The notes: generated from the letters alone by a model not told the origin. Shown: positions 24,401 to 33,782, counted from the first letter of the stretch. The stretch is DNA of 64,000 nucleotides from Spodoptera frugiperda (GCF_023101765.2 NC_064230.1:2976001-3040000); one strand, 5' to 3'. Numbers and translations are program-made.

Positions 24401-26106
24401 GTATAACAAGTAAAATAGAAAAAATCACAATAATACAGTAATAATAATATAAAATCACATATCTAAGACCGTAAAAGTGTCTCATACAATTGGCTTCGAA
24501 ACAATTGCATGGAGCACGTTAATATGTCCAAGTGTTCAAATTCTTTATTGTAAGATGCTGCCATTCGCCAGATTGGTGAATGTTGGCCAGTATTAGATCG
24601 GCAGGTACCTATAGCAAATAGCGTACCCGCTTGCACCTGCCTTCTGTGAACAGTCCTAGGGACAGAATAACAGAGTACATTATTTAGATCGATACAGTCA
24701 AGTTTAGTTTTCATTCACCGTAAAGCAAACTCCTACTAAGGTTACTAATTGGTTAGTTCATTGGAGCAGGTCTGTGGCGTACATAAGACAGGGGGGTGTC
24801 AGTTCAACAGTGAAATCAAATGTGGATATAAAATAATACAGCTGAAAAGGGTGAAAATAAATATTGAAAATTCATGTACTTACATGTTTCTTAGCCCTCT
24901 GTATTTCCTTGATGATATCTTCGTACAGAAACCCAAAGAGTCCGTCTACATCCTTGCCTCTTTGTATTAAGCAGGATGATAGGAGCTGAAATTAATAAAG
25001 TTTTGTTTATTAACTGATGGTAAGCATTCAGCACCACATGCCTTTTGGAGGTTTATGAATATGAGGATTGTTGGGAATTTAGAGATTGCAGAGGGGACAA
25101 ATTTGGCCTTCGGTAACTTCATTCACACAATGCAAGCGTTGTTTCATGTTGGTTTCCTGTGTTGCTGTGATATCATTCTGGTCGAACTGACCTATTCGTG
25201 CTGAAGCATGGCTCTCCCACAGCTCTCCAAAACTTCATATAAGTGTGAAGTATACAAATTAAACATAACAAAACTTCATGCTTGTCTCCCATGGAAATAT
25301 GTAGGTAGAGGCAATGGAACGCCAAATTGCTATGATACTTACATACCTACTTCTTCGCTATATTTACAGTATTCATGCATGCTCATATTTTAGTTAATCA
25401 TCATGTTGTTAAGGTTAAACATACTTTTTAAAATCATTAAATTATGGCCTAGAAACCCAAAATCAACAAGACAGGTAAGCACACAAATTCAAGTCTTATT
25501 GTAATTAATGTTAATATTAATAATAGGTATTATAAAGTTCAAGAGTTACTTTTTATGTTTGTTTGAACTGGATAATCTTCAGAATTACTGGTATGAATTC
25601 AAAATAAATAACAGATGGAGAGTTATTAGATATTATGTGGAATTAGAATATGATCAATATAATAAAAAGCAATGCCATAGAACCTGTATAGTTTATCTGG
25701 CTACTTAATAGCGGAAAAAGATGTCTATGTTAATATAACATGATAAAAAAAAACACCATGGAAGTGAAAATTCCAACTAAAACATCTTAAATACAACACT
25801 AGGTCTGTTTGTTACCTCTTTACACTTAATCTAATAGTCCAAATTTACTGAAATGTTGCATACATATAGTTGGGAGTACAGAGAAGGATATAGACTACAT
25901 TTTCATCGCAAGAAAAAGCTATTTTATGCATAAATTGACCACAAACTTACCACACAGAAGTAGTGACATTGTATCTCTCCTATCGCGTATAATTTCCCGT
26001 AAGTTAGCTCATCGTCCACTTCACGCTGGCAAAAGCCACACGGTTCTCTCTTTCCAGTCACTATCTTAGCCACAATTCTGTTTTTACTGCATTTCTTCGG
26101 AGCCAT
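12410..26106 (-). CDS. PHF7/G2E3-type PHD-RING protein with C-terminal PIP box, 830 aa, 13 exons
   Basis: Exons, 5' to 3': 26106-25951, 24985-24884, 24058-23934, 23345-23194, 22424-22297, 21810-21704, 17575-17459, 16816-16641, 15959-15854, 15411-15356, 14854-14548, 13880-13760, 13249-12410. Every junction is GT-AG with matching phase, giving 2493 nt including the TGA. Residues 23-134 form an extended PHD: C23, C26, H48, C51, C88, C91, C100, C105, H110, C113, C131, H134. Residues 188-237 form a RING-like finger (C188/C191, C208/C209, H216, C219, C234/C237). Residues 278-315 form a second PHD-like cluster (C278, C283, C285, H291, C303, C306, H312, C315). This order is that of animal PHF7 and G2E3, which are nuclear chromatin readers and ubiquitin ligases. 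No HECT domain is present, so PHF7-like fits better. The tail from about 330 is basic and looks disordered; Q817-F824 (QTSIQKFF) matches the PIP-box consensus. The exon 8 to 9 acceptor has a weak pyrimidine tract. Introns are full of transposons. Confidence 0.88.
13401..13745. repeat. 104-bp minisatellite, about 3.3 copies
   Basis: Units start with 'tgactggacaatctctttac' at 13401, 13505, 13609 and 13713, giving an exact 104-bp period with almost no divergence. Each unit carries an inverted pair (catgagct ... agctcatg). The array lies in intron 12 of the PHF7-like gene and stops about 15 bp from the exon 12 donor (13759). Confidence 0.95.
13985..14135 (-). repeat. C repeat
   Basis: 'cttctcccgccttgggcgag' to 'gagccggagccccggtaac'. 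Intron 11 of the PHF7-like gene. Confidence 0.78.
14320..14378 (+). mobile_element. Short 3'-UTR remnant of the Jockey/CR1-type LINE
   Basis: 'cttaccatcaggcgagatag' through 'cggcccatttaac' and a short A-run match the UTR at 21508-21560. Confidence 0.65.
14990..15170. mobile_element. I-family MITE with CGTACG palindromes
   Basis: 'ccacaggcccgcatcgtacg' and many CGCATCG/CGTACG motifs; matches 34538-34738. In intron 10 of the PHF7-like gene. Confidence 0.75.
15215..15345 (+). mobile_element. RTE-like LINE C-terminal remnant
   Basis: A frame beginning VDEAKEVCKIRSNWHSIV is typical of the end of RTE-type LINE ORFs in insects. Related 'tgtctcccat-ggcaatgg' strings recur inverted at 14935-14990 and 25285-25340. 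It ends beside exon 10 of the PHF7-like gene, whose donor is at 15355. Confidence 0.5.
15495..15815 (+). repeat. B repeat with a 90-bp insertion
   Basis: 'gtgttgccggccttttgggg' to 'cacacaacgc', then about 90 bp of unrelated AT-rich sequence, then 'aagcgttgtttcacgtcagt' to 'catggctctcccacac'. Intron 9 of the PHF7-like gene. Confidence 0.73.
15965..16140. repeat. H-family MITE remnant split by an A-run
   Basis: 'gttggtggaagccaaatgca' and 'catagcatagcacatgttcc' match the right end of family H, separated by unrelated sequence and an A-run (16062-16075). Confidence 0.5.
16183..16480 (+). repeat. F fragment followed by an extended C repeat
   Basis: 16183-16260 is family F ('caaagtcaaaattatttatt'). 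16262-16480 is a C copy in sense orientation, extended upstream by a GC-rich part ('gtgcgtgcggcgcgcgggtc') shared with 52600-52740. Intron 8 of the PHF7-like gene. Confidence 0.65.
16500..16605 (+). mobile_element. 3' end of the Jockey/CR1-type LINE
   Basis: 'ttatgggcagacgtgctcc' and the UTR through 'aaacgtcgacccatc' plus an A-run match 21466-21565. Inside intron 8 of the PHF7-like gene. Confidence 0.75.
16890..17245 (+). repeat. F-family LINE or MITE fragment
   Basis: 'catttatttccaattagacc', 'ctagttgctctatttgctcg', 'tgatgaagagtccctttgtg' and 'aaaccgtgatttttagttaa'. The same order of blocks occurs at 34995-35190 and, in part, at 34190-34380. Intron 7 of the PHF7-like gene. Confidence 0.6.
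17785..18039 (+). repeat. B repeat, 5' part (cut by the LINE)
   Basis: 'ataagccggtaaacgagctg' to 'gtggtatcactcccg'; its expected 3' end appears after the LINE at 21571-21592. Confidence 0.78.
18040..21568 (+). mobile_element. Nearly full-length non-LTR retrotransposon inserted in a B repeat
   Basis: A GC-rich leader of about 550 bp (18068-18620) precedes the EN-RT ORF; a short 3' UTR and an A-run at 21553-21569 end the element. On the left the B repeat breaks off after 'gtggtatcactcccg' (near 18036); on the right a diverged remainder resumes after the A-run ('cattcttgctgaaacatggctc'). The host repeat was thus split by the insertion. I saw no clear target-site duplication. No separate gag-like ORF1 is recognisable in the leader. 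Confidence 0.75.
18622..21494 (+). pseudogene. Jockey/CR1-type LINE endonuclease-reverse transcriptase ORF, one frameshift
   Basis: The first frame (18622 to about 20150) holds an AP endonuclease domain: SNIRGL start, LFLSETQ, the YRS block, LLGDFNAHH and SSDH. It continues into the start of the reverse transcriptase. The second frame (about 20151-21494) holds the RT motifs NYRPISVTS, LDISKAFDRVWH, GVPQGSVLS and FGYADD, then the thumb and C-terminal region. The break falls at the A-run 20146-20150, consistent with one lost base, so the copy is otherwise nearly intact. No ATG opens the first frame; the first in-frame stop upstream is about 50 bases before 18622, and 18622 itself is GTG. The element lies in intron 6 of the PHF7-like gene, in the opposite orientation. 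Confidence 0.9.
21590..21668 (-). repeat. B repeat, inverted fragment
   Basis: 'tggtgtttcgggtgtccatg' to 'ctcgtttaccagcttattcc', immediately before exon 6 of the PHF7-like gene. Confidence 0.72.
21990..22066. other. Perfect 15-bp hairpin with repeated gtgaatag
   Basis: AAACGGGGTGAATAG (21990-22004) and its exact complement (22052-22066) flank a 47-nt loop that repeats 'tgaataggga'-like strings. In intron 5 of the PHF7-like gene. Probably a MITE end. Confidence 0.8.
22170..22276. mobile_element. G-family MITE, one arm only
   Basis: 'tgagtatacaaaaaagtttc' to 'cactaattaccagttaccc' matches the right arm at 50660-50750. In intron 5 of the PHF7-like gene. Confidence 0.8.
22618..22898. mobile_element. 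CG-rich MITE
   Basis: Ends 'gccttatcatactagcg' and 'cgctagtatgataaggc' are inverted copies. The interior is unusually CG-rich for the region ('cgaaacggtcgcggagcg'). In intron 4 of the PHF7-like gene. Confidence 0.82.
22990..23160 (-). repeat. C repeat
   Basis: 'cttctcccgccttgggcgag' through 'agccgaagtcccggtaaacc'. Intron 4 of the PHF7-like gene. Confidence 0.75.
23486..23600 (+). mobile_element. Diverged LINE 3'-end remnant
   Basis: 'gggattttcaaggcaagagt' followed by 'gaacagg' and a 'catcaggtaagat' UTR segment parallel the LINE end at 21437-21530, with many changes. Confidence 0.45.
23720..23920 (+). mobile_element. D-family Helitron-like repeat
   Basis: 'aataagtcgggttttccttc', 'gaaccgatttccacggtttt', then 'gcgaaacggagttcgctggg' and 'tttgctagt'. 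Intron 3 of the PHF7-like gene, ending just before the exon 3 donor at 23933. Confidence 0.7.
24085..24234. mobile_element. A-family foldback MITE, left and central part
   Basis: 'gctaagtacgagtttgtttt', then 'cgcgccggccaattag' and 'gagcgccgaattcgctctcg'. The right terminal arm resumes at 24705-24745 beyond a LINE fragment. Intron 2 of the PHF7-like gene. Confidence 0.6.
24235..24705 (-). mobile_element. LINE 3'-end fragment nested in a foldback MITE
   Basis: A minus-strand frame (24714-24463) resembles the degraded C-terminus of a LINE reverse transcriptase, with a VPRTVHRRQVQAGTLF stretch followed by N-x-F-x8-D-IL-type spacing. An AT-rich tail follows. It separates the two arms of an A-family foldback MITE (24085 onward and 24705-24745), all inside intron 2 of the PHF7-like gene. 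Family assignment is weak. Confidence 0.45.
25010..25225 (+). repeat. B repeat, diverged
   Basis: 'tgatggtaagcattcagcac' to 'gctgaagcatggctctccca'. Intron 1 of the PHF7-like gene. Confidence 0.65.
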
Positions 26107-27621
26107 CGTCACTGTAATACACTTTCACTTCAACACATAATTTCTCTTAATTTTACCATCACTTTTACACGAAAACTTTGATTTTAACAGTCACTTAAAT
26201 AAGTAACTCTGAATACTCATCAAAAGACAGATAATGTAAATAATAAACCAATAATTTTGATCCACAAAACTGATAAAATTTGATAACAAACTGAAGTATG
26301 GCCGGAGTCATTTCATTTGGCGTTCCCATTTCCTGTGTTACCATCACATGGATATCTTTCTCCCTAAATTTAACGCTCACACCCCTATGTTTGTGTAGCC
26401 TAAAATATCAGTGCAAGCTTGAAATAAATAAAGTATATTATTACAGCGTCGGTAAATTATATGAATACAGAGGGTTAATGATGTTGCGCTATGTGTTAGA
26501 CGCAATTACAACCACATATGTATTGTGAATAATGTTTTTACTGCAAAAATTATAAATTTTTAACACTTATTTCGACTTACATACTTAATTTTTCCAAAGA
26601 CTTCACAAGCTTGAAAGCAATTCATACAAAACATTCCCCCTGAAATTGACGAGATTATCCGTACGTTGGTATCACTGAGGGCTGTCCGAGTTTGACATAT
26701 TAGTTGGCGGGAGTTCTGAGTTCCTAATTATTGTGGTTTCGTCTAGAAATTCAGAGATAGAGTTCTTTTGATTTACATAATATTCTCTTTAAATTATTTA
26801 TTAGGAGTTATAAATACACACTATGAAAACTTATGAAAAAGTTATTTAACAATTCTGTATTTCTTGTTAATGCTTTATTAGGAAAACACCAATTGGGTTG
26901 TGAAATATGCCTCTTTTGTTTCTAAACGAAAGACATAGTGGAACAAATTTTTTCTTCTAATGTTGCCCTCCTCAAAACTCTACTTTCCACATCGTCTGAT
27001 CTCATTGTTCCGCATAAAAATAAGCTTGTCTATGGCAAAAATTATATTAAAATTATGTGCAATTAATCAAACAAGCAGCAACACTATATTAAAAACGTCA
27101 AGAAATCTTAAAAAAAAAGCCGGAAGGCAACTTAGTTTTTATTTTTATTGTTATTTGTTTAATTATTGTTAAGATACTATATTAATAGTAACAACCATAA
27201 TTTTATCTAGTCTTAGAGCTTATTTCGTGTCCAGAGTAATTTAATTGCAAATATCTGTGCTTGTGACGGGTTTATGGAGCCATAAAATTGTTGATGTAAA
27301 GTCCTTTGTTTGGGAAACAGCAATTTCTTCGTGTTTCCTCGTGAATAGGGTGTGGAAAACGCATTTGGGAAGCGTATAAGCCGTGCTTTTATTGTTCTTT
27401 GTTCGAGTCGGGTGTGAAAAGTGGTTAGACAAGCGTATTTCGTCAATGTTTTATACGCGATTGTGGTTGACCATTAAAACATAAAACTTAAACATTTTGC
27501 CGTCACAAATATGGCTGTGTTGCTCAATGCTCGTTGTGAAAACCGTGTAAAGGGAATACGGAACAGGGAAACTCCATTAATAATCCAATAAGAGTGTTGT
27601 AAGCTGTGTGAACTGCCCAAC

Positions 27622-30600
27622 ATGTCGACCTTGGGCGATAGTGAAGATATCTGGCCACTTTCCGGCAATCGATTGGATTCCAAATACGAAAAATGCCGTA
27701 ATATAACAGAGGAGATATATAAAAGGATAAATATTACGTTTCAAATAAAGAAATTGGAATCTGAAGTCCGCAGTGATTTATCGGACAACAGGTAAAGTGA
27801 AATTGACCTTTTTTCCTCATGAAATCATACTTGTAATACATTTTAGATATTCATTACCTCTAAAGACTACACCTTAACACTTTTCCTTATTAACCATACA
27901 TAAAAACAATGGCAAAAGTCGACAAACTTTCATTCATACATCAAATTCCTTCATTAATTGCATTTTCAACTCTACTGACCCTAAATTTGACAAAAAAATT
28001 ACATTTTAAACTTGTAATATCTAACAAATAGAGTTTAAAATAGAAAAACTTGATTTAAATTGTATAAAATGTTGGATTTTATTGTTAAAATGACTTCAAG
28101 GCCGTCTTTCGCAACTCAAAGTGTTGTGTTAGGCTATTATGCAAAGTTGGGAAGATTATTTCGACAAAATGTACATCATTATGCTTTTGATAGCTATATT
28201 TGTGTATTTGTTAGTATAATTTTCTATTTTAAATTGTTATTTTTGTGTTTCGAAGTAGGAAGATAACCAAGGATATGCGATTGTGTTATGTTTCTTGTTT
28301 TGTAAATTTTAGTTTATTTTTAAAACTTTTTAATATGAAATAAGTATTATTTAAAATATAGTAATATTATTCCATTTTTATTTTTGAAAACGAGTAGACA
28401 GACAGGATTTGGCATTTTAGGCTAGCCGTACACAGACTGCTCTAGCAGTTAATGGCACAATGGAATTTCATCATGTAACTGATGGCTAGAAGCTGTCGCA
28501 ACTGCTTGGCAGTTGTATGTATGGTAGCGAATTGAATGACTATGTAGTTTACCGTGTGGTTATGGATTCAAGCAGTTGCTCTTAAATGCTGGAAGCCGTT
28601 CATGTAGAACTGACCATAAGAGAAGCAGCTGCACTGATAGACAGACAGATAGATAATTCTGATGGACACACCGACAGACCATTCAAAAGTGCCTAATTAA
28701 GGATTCATTAATATAGATGCTTTGTCTTCTGTCTTTTAACAGATTTGAAGTTTCAAAAATACATTAGTCTGACTTAATTTGCAATTAAGTTACTTAAATT
28801 TGAACAACTGTTTAAAAATATTTTACATTTTCCTTGAAATTCCAGCTCATTTTGTGAGTCAATTATGACAATTTGTATGATGTCATGTACTTTCCTGTTG
28901 GGTACAGAAAAAATTAAAGTTTAATAAATAATTTGTAAGGTATAAGCTATAGCTACATATCGTCAAACTTGTGCCACATTGGGGTAGGCAGATACAGTAG
29001 TATGCCCAATGATATGATACTGACGTAGCTCTTTTGCTTCATCAACATTCATGGTACTCATAAATGATATTTATTTCTGTAAGTAGGTTATAAAATAACA
29101 CTTTTACACGTCAATATTTGAAATAGCTAGATGAGGCCGGCATTTCCTATCGGACTACTCTGAGAAGAAATGCCAAAACAAACTCAGAGGTCATAGTCTC
29201 TTTTAAAGTCCAGACAATGAAATAGAGGATAATGCTAAAACTCTCCATGCATACTCTACTATTGAGGGTGCTTTTAATTTAAAATAGTAATGCAGTTCCT
29301 CAAACAGTTACGTGAGTAAGCCGATAACATAATAATTAATTTAGTATGTCTCATGAAAGTTACAATAAAATGCAGTTTCCTATGAAGCCACTCAACAAAA
29401 TTAAAAGGATACAAACAAGGATAAATGCTATCATTAGTGTTTCATATAAATTATGAATCAGACTATTTCTTTTTTCTAGACATTTTAATTGACTATAAGG
29501 AAGTGTGTCCAGTATATGGCAATAGGCTCAGCCCCTATTACAAGGGACTCATATATTAAATGGTGAAAAGTGGGTGTACATTGTATAGCGGCATTAATTG
29601 CCGTAATGTGCACCTCTGCCTACCCCTTCAGGGATAAAAGGCGTGACGTTACGTTATTATAATACTAGCCTCATAGAAAAACGTAAAGCAACATTAATTT
29701 TAAAGTGGTCGCGTTTTTCATGCTTTGAGTCTGCTGATGCTGCAGCCTGCAAATAGGCGATGGTAAAAAAATAGTTTCATTAAAAAAGGAAGCTAAAGAA
29801 TTCAATGTCCATTTCATGTAATAATAGTTTTAATCAACTGCTTAAGGCTGATGTTGCATGAATAACACGAATACAAAAACGAAGAAAATTATAAAAACTA
29901 AATAAAAAATTGTAGCGATTTTCGGAAGCGTTCCGTTTACGCTCTGTATATAAAAAGTCGTATTAGTTACACTATTCTTAACTGGAGAACGCCTAAATCG
30001 ATTTAGCTGAAAATTGGTTGGGAGGTAGCTTAGAAGACGGACGTAGGATACTTTTTATTGCCAAAAATCCGACGGAAATAGGTAAATAACGAGTAAAGCC
30101 TAGCTAATAGTAAATGATTACACATTATATACAAATAAAAAATACCTAAAAAGGAATAAAAAATAACTTAAAACTAAAATAAAAACAAACATTCTCGTTA
30201 GGCGTCGAAGTACTTGTCCGCATCGCTGTCACTGGGGAACGTTCCCAGAATCCTGGCCGCATTGCCACGTTGTATGGCAATGCTTATATATCTTCTGACC
30301 GAAGAAATAGCCAGCTTTCTGGTCTCGTAATCATAATGATTTGCATAGTGATGATAAATGTATTTTTAACTAGATTCTGCCAAGGCTTCACTCGTGATCC
30401 CGTGGGTCAAAAGGTAATCATTATTCTAGACCATAATCTACACTTGTTTCAAATTTCATCCCGATCAAATTTACAAACGATTGAGTAACAAACATGAATA
30501 CACAAAAACAAAAGACCGGAGTGATACCGCGGCCTCACCGAAAACCGACGTGAAACAACGCTTGCGTTGTGTTTCGTTGTGTGAGTGAGGTTACCGGAGG

Positions 30601-33600
30601 CCCAATTCCTCACTTCCCAATCTTCCCAATCCTTGTTTCTACAACAACCCTTAAATTCTCAATCCCCAAAAGGCCGGCAACGCACTTCTGACTGACTCTG
30701 GTGTTTCAAATATCCATGCGGTGATTGCTTAACATCAGGTGATACGTCAGCTAGTTTACCGGCTTATACCATTAAAAAAAAAATATTTAATTTATATCTC
30801 TCTCTTGCTAGACTGCCTCGTTGTCCGAGTGGTTGCGAATGCGACTGCCGGGTAAGAGGTCTCGGGGCTGACTCCCGGGTCGGGCAAAGTATTATTGAGC
30901 TTTTTTCGGCTTTTCGAAAATTTCTCAGTGGTCGCACGGAGTCTGGTAATGTGCCTGGTATGTGGCAATAGGCTCACCACCTATTACACGGGACTTACAA
31001 CATAAATTGTAAAATGCGGGTGTACATTGGCATTATATGCCATAATGTGCACCTCTGCCTATCCCTTCGGGGGATTAAAGGCGTGACGTTATATAATTTA
31101 TACCTCTCTCTTGCAGTGACCAAATAGACAGCAACGACCTCAGTAATGAAACGGACTTGTTCGCGTGCGACAAGAGTGACTCAATTTCCAGCAGCACGGA
31201 GGCTGAGCGGCCGACGGTTACCTGCGAGAAATACATCAATATCAACAATAATGAGGAAACTAAGATGAAGAAAGGAGGCGCTGTTTACAAGAGACCCAGG
31301 AAACGGTGAGTGGAATAAAAACACCTTTTTTTTTTTTGAGGGGGATAATCATCTCATGACTTCTCTCGCCTTGGGCGAGGCGAGAGGCAGTGTCAGACTC
31401 TTACTGACTAAACCACCCCGTTCCTACTCCTGCTTTTTGAACCAGAGCCCCGGTAAACCCGCAAGGTAGTCCGTATGGATTTTGCTTGTTCTCCTTAGGA
31501 ATCTACACTTTGGAATGAGCAAATATTGCCGGAGTCTGTGTTTCCTGATGGGTGTAACCTGGGTGTCTTCAAGGCCTGAGTGAATAGGTTGTTAATGGGT
31601 AGATGTGCTCCATCGTAAGCCGCATCATCACTTGCCATTAAGCGAGATAGAGGCAAAACGCCGACCCATCAAATGTAAAAATAAAATATAATTTTGGCTT
31701 TGTTTTTTAAAGGTTGCCCTACACTACACAGACAGGCAATCACATCAGATAATTATTATTATATTAAAAATAAAGCTTCGATATTCAAATTATGTATTTT
31801 GTCAATAAAAAAAAGAAACAGGTAACTTATAGCAAAAGTTAAGTAACAACTAGAAGTCCCATTATTCGTTATGATTTAATTTTTATGGTAAAATGTAAGC
31901 ATGCTTGAGTTTGCTTTACGTTTAAAGTAATCGAAACGTGAGTGCGTTCGGCGCTCTGATTAGTTGGTTTATTCGAGCCGGCCAATCAGAGCGCCGAATG
32001 CACTCTTATTTCGATTACTTTAAACGTAAAGCAAACTTGTACTAAGGGTACTGATTTCCCAATTTATCTCCTTCAGATTCCGTAAAAGAGTAAAGAAGCG
32101 CCAGTCGAAGTCGGCTCGGAGTGACTCGGAGGGCTCGAGTGACGAGGCCGTCCCTCTCAGCAGGATTGTGGAGGTGGACAGCAAGTGCATCAACTCGGAG
32201 TCCCCCGACAACGTGATGGGAGTGCCCAATATTGTTATATTGACGAGAGGTCAGTGTCTATCCTTCTCCTTCTATTGATAATACTAGCATCGGAGGCTTG
32301 GGTTAGGTAAAATTTCTTGCCCGATTGTTCTTTTAAAACTGAACTGCCTGCGGTAAATTGAACGATCGATATAGCAGTTACAGTAGCAGTTACAGTACCA
32401 GTTACAGTAGAAGTTACAGTAGTAGTTACAGTAGCAGTTACAGTTAATATAGATGAACTAAATGGTATAGAGTTTGCTGCTCTGCTATTGTAACAGCTAC
32501 GATTGGGCTTGTTTGTTTTGGCGTTGAATAATTATTCGATTGATATTGCATGGCCATTAAGATTAAGATTGGTTTCAAGAATAAGCACCCTGGTGAATTT
32601 GCTTTGACTAGATTTCTTCCACTGCTTTGTCCGCAAAAATTACTCTACATCATGTCCATCCTTCTCTATACATTTATAAAATTCTTCAACAGACTTAAAA
32701 CCAAAAATCCAACAAGAAAAGAAGTCCCTGAAGTCTACGCCTCCACATGCAAAGACAGTGCAGTCTCAACCAGCTCAGAAGACGAAAGTTATTACCGCCT
32801 CACCGCCACAGAAGACAGAAGTCAGCCCCGCCCCACAGCAAAAGGTGACAGAAGTAAGCCCCGCCTCCCAGCACAAAGTGACAGATATAAGCCCCGCCCC
32901 CTTGCAAACAGTGACACAAATAAGCCCCGCCCCCCAGCAGAAGATGACAGAAATAAGCCCCGCCCCTTTGCGACAGAAGGAAGAGAAAGGAGCGGGTGAA
33001 TGGAAGAATTGTACAATGTGCAGTCTTTCGTTTAGAGGAGAAAGAGGATTGAGGTGAGTGATTACGAATTTGAACTTTATTTTCAGTCTTTTAAGGTATA
33101 TTATAGCTGGAGGATCTAGTTCAGAACGCATCTTACTACTTTTTTATGGTATAAGCCGGTAAACGAGTAGACGGATCACCTGATGGTAAGCAATCGCCGC
33201 CGCCCATGGACATCTAAAACACCAGAGGCGTTACAAGTGCGTTGCCGTCCTTTGGAAGTTAGGAATTTAAGGATTGTTGAGGAATCGTAAGGAGGATAAT
33301 TGGGTCTCCGGTAACCTCACTCACACAACGCAAGCGTTGTTCCACGTCGGTTTTCTGCTCGGCCGTGGTATCACTCCGGTCGAGCCGGCCCATTCGTGCC
33401 GAAGCATGACTCTCCCACACTTTTAACACATTGAACGCCGTGGTGGTCACCGGTGACCAACGTTAGCGGAGGATTTGCCTTCAACGGTTTTCTGTTGGTG
33501 CAAATATTTACAGTAGAAGCACGGAGTCTGGAAATGTGGCCGATATATGGCAATAGGCTCACCACCTATTACATGGGACTTACAACATAAATTGTAAAAT

Positions 33601-33782
33601 GTGGGTGTTTCTTCTCTTTCGGGGATTAAAGGCGTGACGATATAGTTTTTTATTGGCAGTCAAAGACTTAACTATCTCCATTTTATTGCAGACGCCACAT
33701 GACGATGTCTCATATACTAATCGATGAAGAAAACAAGTCCAGTAAACCAGAACAACGACACTCGACCATTACAAGCGGGTAA
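27622..33782 (+). CDS. Unrecognised C2H2 zinc-finger protein with SP-rich repeats, 327 aa, 5 exons
   Basis: Exons 27622-27791, 31117-31305, 32077-32249, 32693-33053 and 33692-33782 join in frame through GT-AG introns (984 nt, ATG to TAA). The N-terminus (residues 1-56) is charged. Residues 57-177 are acidic/serine-rich followed by a strongly basic stretch near the exon 2/3 junction, resembling a nuclear localisation signal. Residues 209-272 carry SP motifs at S214, S222, S233, S244, S255 and S266; the last five are spaced exactly 11 residues apart. A C2H2 finger follows: C284, C287, H300, H305, split by intron 4. I do not recognise the family. The stop overlaps a weak possible donor (GG|GTAATT at 33779), so a further exon cannot be excluded, but none was found downstream. 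A polyadenylation hexamer AATAAA lies at 34044. The gene is divergent from the PHF7-like gene, with 1.5 kb between starts. Confidence 0.78.
29095..29370 (+). repeat. F-family fragment
   Basis: 'cacttttacacgtcaatatt' to 'gtgagtaagccgataacata' and 'tagtatgtctcatgaaagtt'. Intron 1 of the plus-strand zinc-finger gene. Confidence 0.5.
29503..29655 (+). mobile_element. S-family SINE, body only
   Basis: 'gtgtccagtatatggcaata' through 'ggcgtgacgttacg'; the head is missing. In intron 1 of the plus-strand zinc-finger gene. Confidence 0.82.
30512..30775 (-). repeat. B repeat
   Basis: 'ccggagtgataccgcggcct' to 'gctagtttaccggcttatac'. Intron 1 of the plus-strand zinc-finger gene. Confidence 0.77.
30809..31094 (+). 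mobile_element. Full-length S-family SINE with 20-bp target-site duplication
   Basis: The tRNA-like head (box A-like 'gttgtccgagtggttg', box B-like 'gggctgactcccggg') is followed by the S-family body ending 'ggcgtgacgtt'. Flanks are AATTTATATCTCTCTCTTGC (30789-30808) and the same sequence with one change (31095-31114). The right copy is the splice acceptor tract of exon 2 of the plus-strand gene. Confidence 0.9.
31330..31475 (-). repeat. C repeat
   Basis: 'gggggataatcatctcatga' to 'cggtaaacccgcaaggtagt', starting about 25 bp after exon 2 of the plus-strand zinc-finger gene. Confidence 0.78.
31528..31690 (+). mobile_element. 3' end of the Jockey/CR1-type LINE
   Basis: This matches 21400-21570 of the nearly full-length element: the LPESVFPDG-NLGVFKA coding end (with a stop in place of the next residue), the 'catcatcacttgccatt' UTR and an A-rich tail. 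It lies in intron 2 of the plus-strand zinc-finger gene. Confidence 0.8.
31895..32055. mobile_element. A-family foldback MITE next to a splice acceptor
   Basis: Arms 'gagtttgctttacgtttaaa' and 'ttacgtttgctttaag-type' complement meet at 'ggccggccaatcagagcgcc'; it ends 'cttgtactaagggtactg'. It stops about 20 bp before exon 3 of the plus-strand zinc-finger gene (32077). Confidence 0.8.
32365..32455. repeat. 12-bp minisatellite (agttacagtagc)n
   Basis: About seven imperfect units of 'cagttacagtag' type in intron 3 of the plus-strand zinc-finger gene. Confidence 0.9.
33145..33425 (+). repeat. B repeat, near consensus
   Basis: 'tataagccggtaaacgagta' to 'gaagcatgactctcccacac'. Intron 4 of the plus-strand zinc-finger gene. 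Confidence 0.82.
33505..33642 (+). mobile_element. S-family SINE, truncated at both ends of the body
   Basis: 'gcacggagtctggaaatgtg' through 'attaaaggcgtgacgata', with an internal deletion. It ends about 50 bp before exon 5 of the plus-strand zinc-finger gene. Confidence 0.78.

Noticed and set aside
32550..32999. 149-codon frame starting at 32550
   Set aside because: It is a different frame across intron 3 and exon 4; splicing at 32692/32693 supports the frame with the SP repeats and zinc finger.
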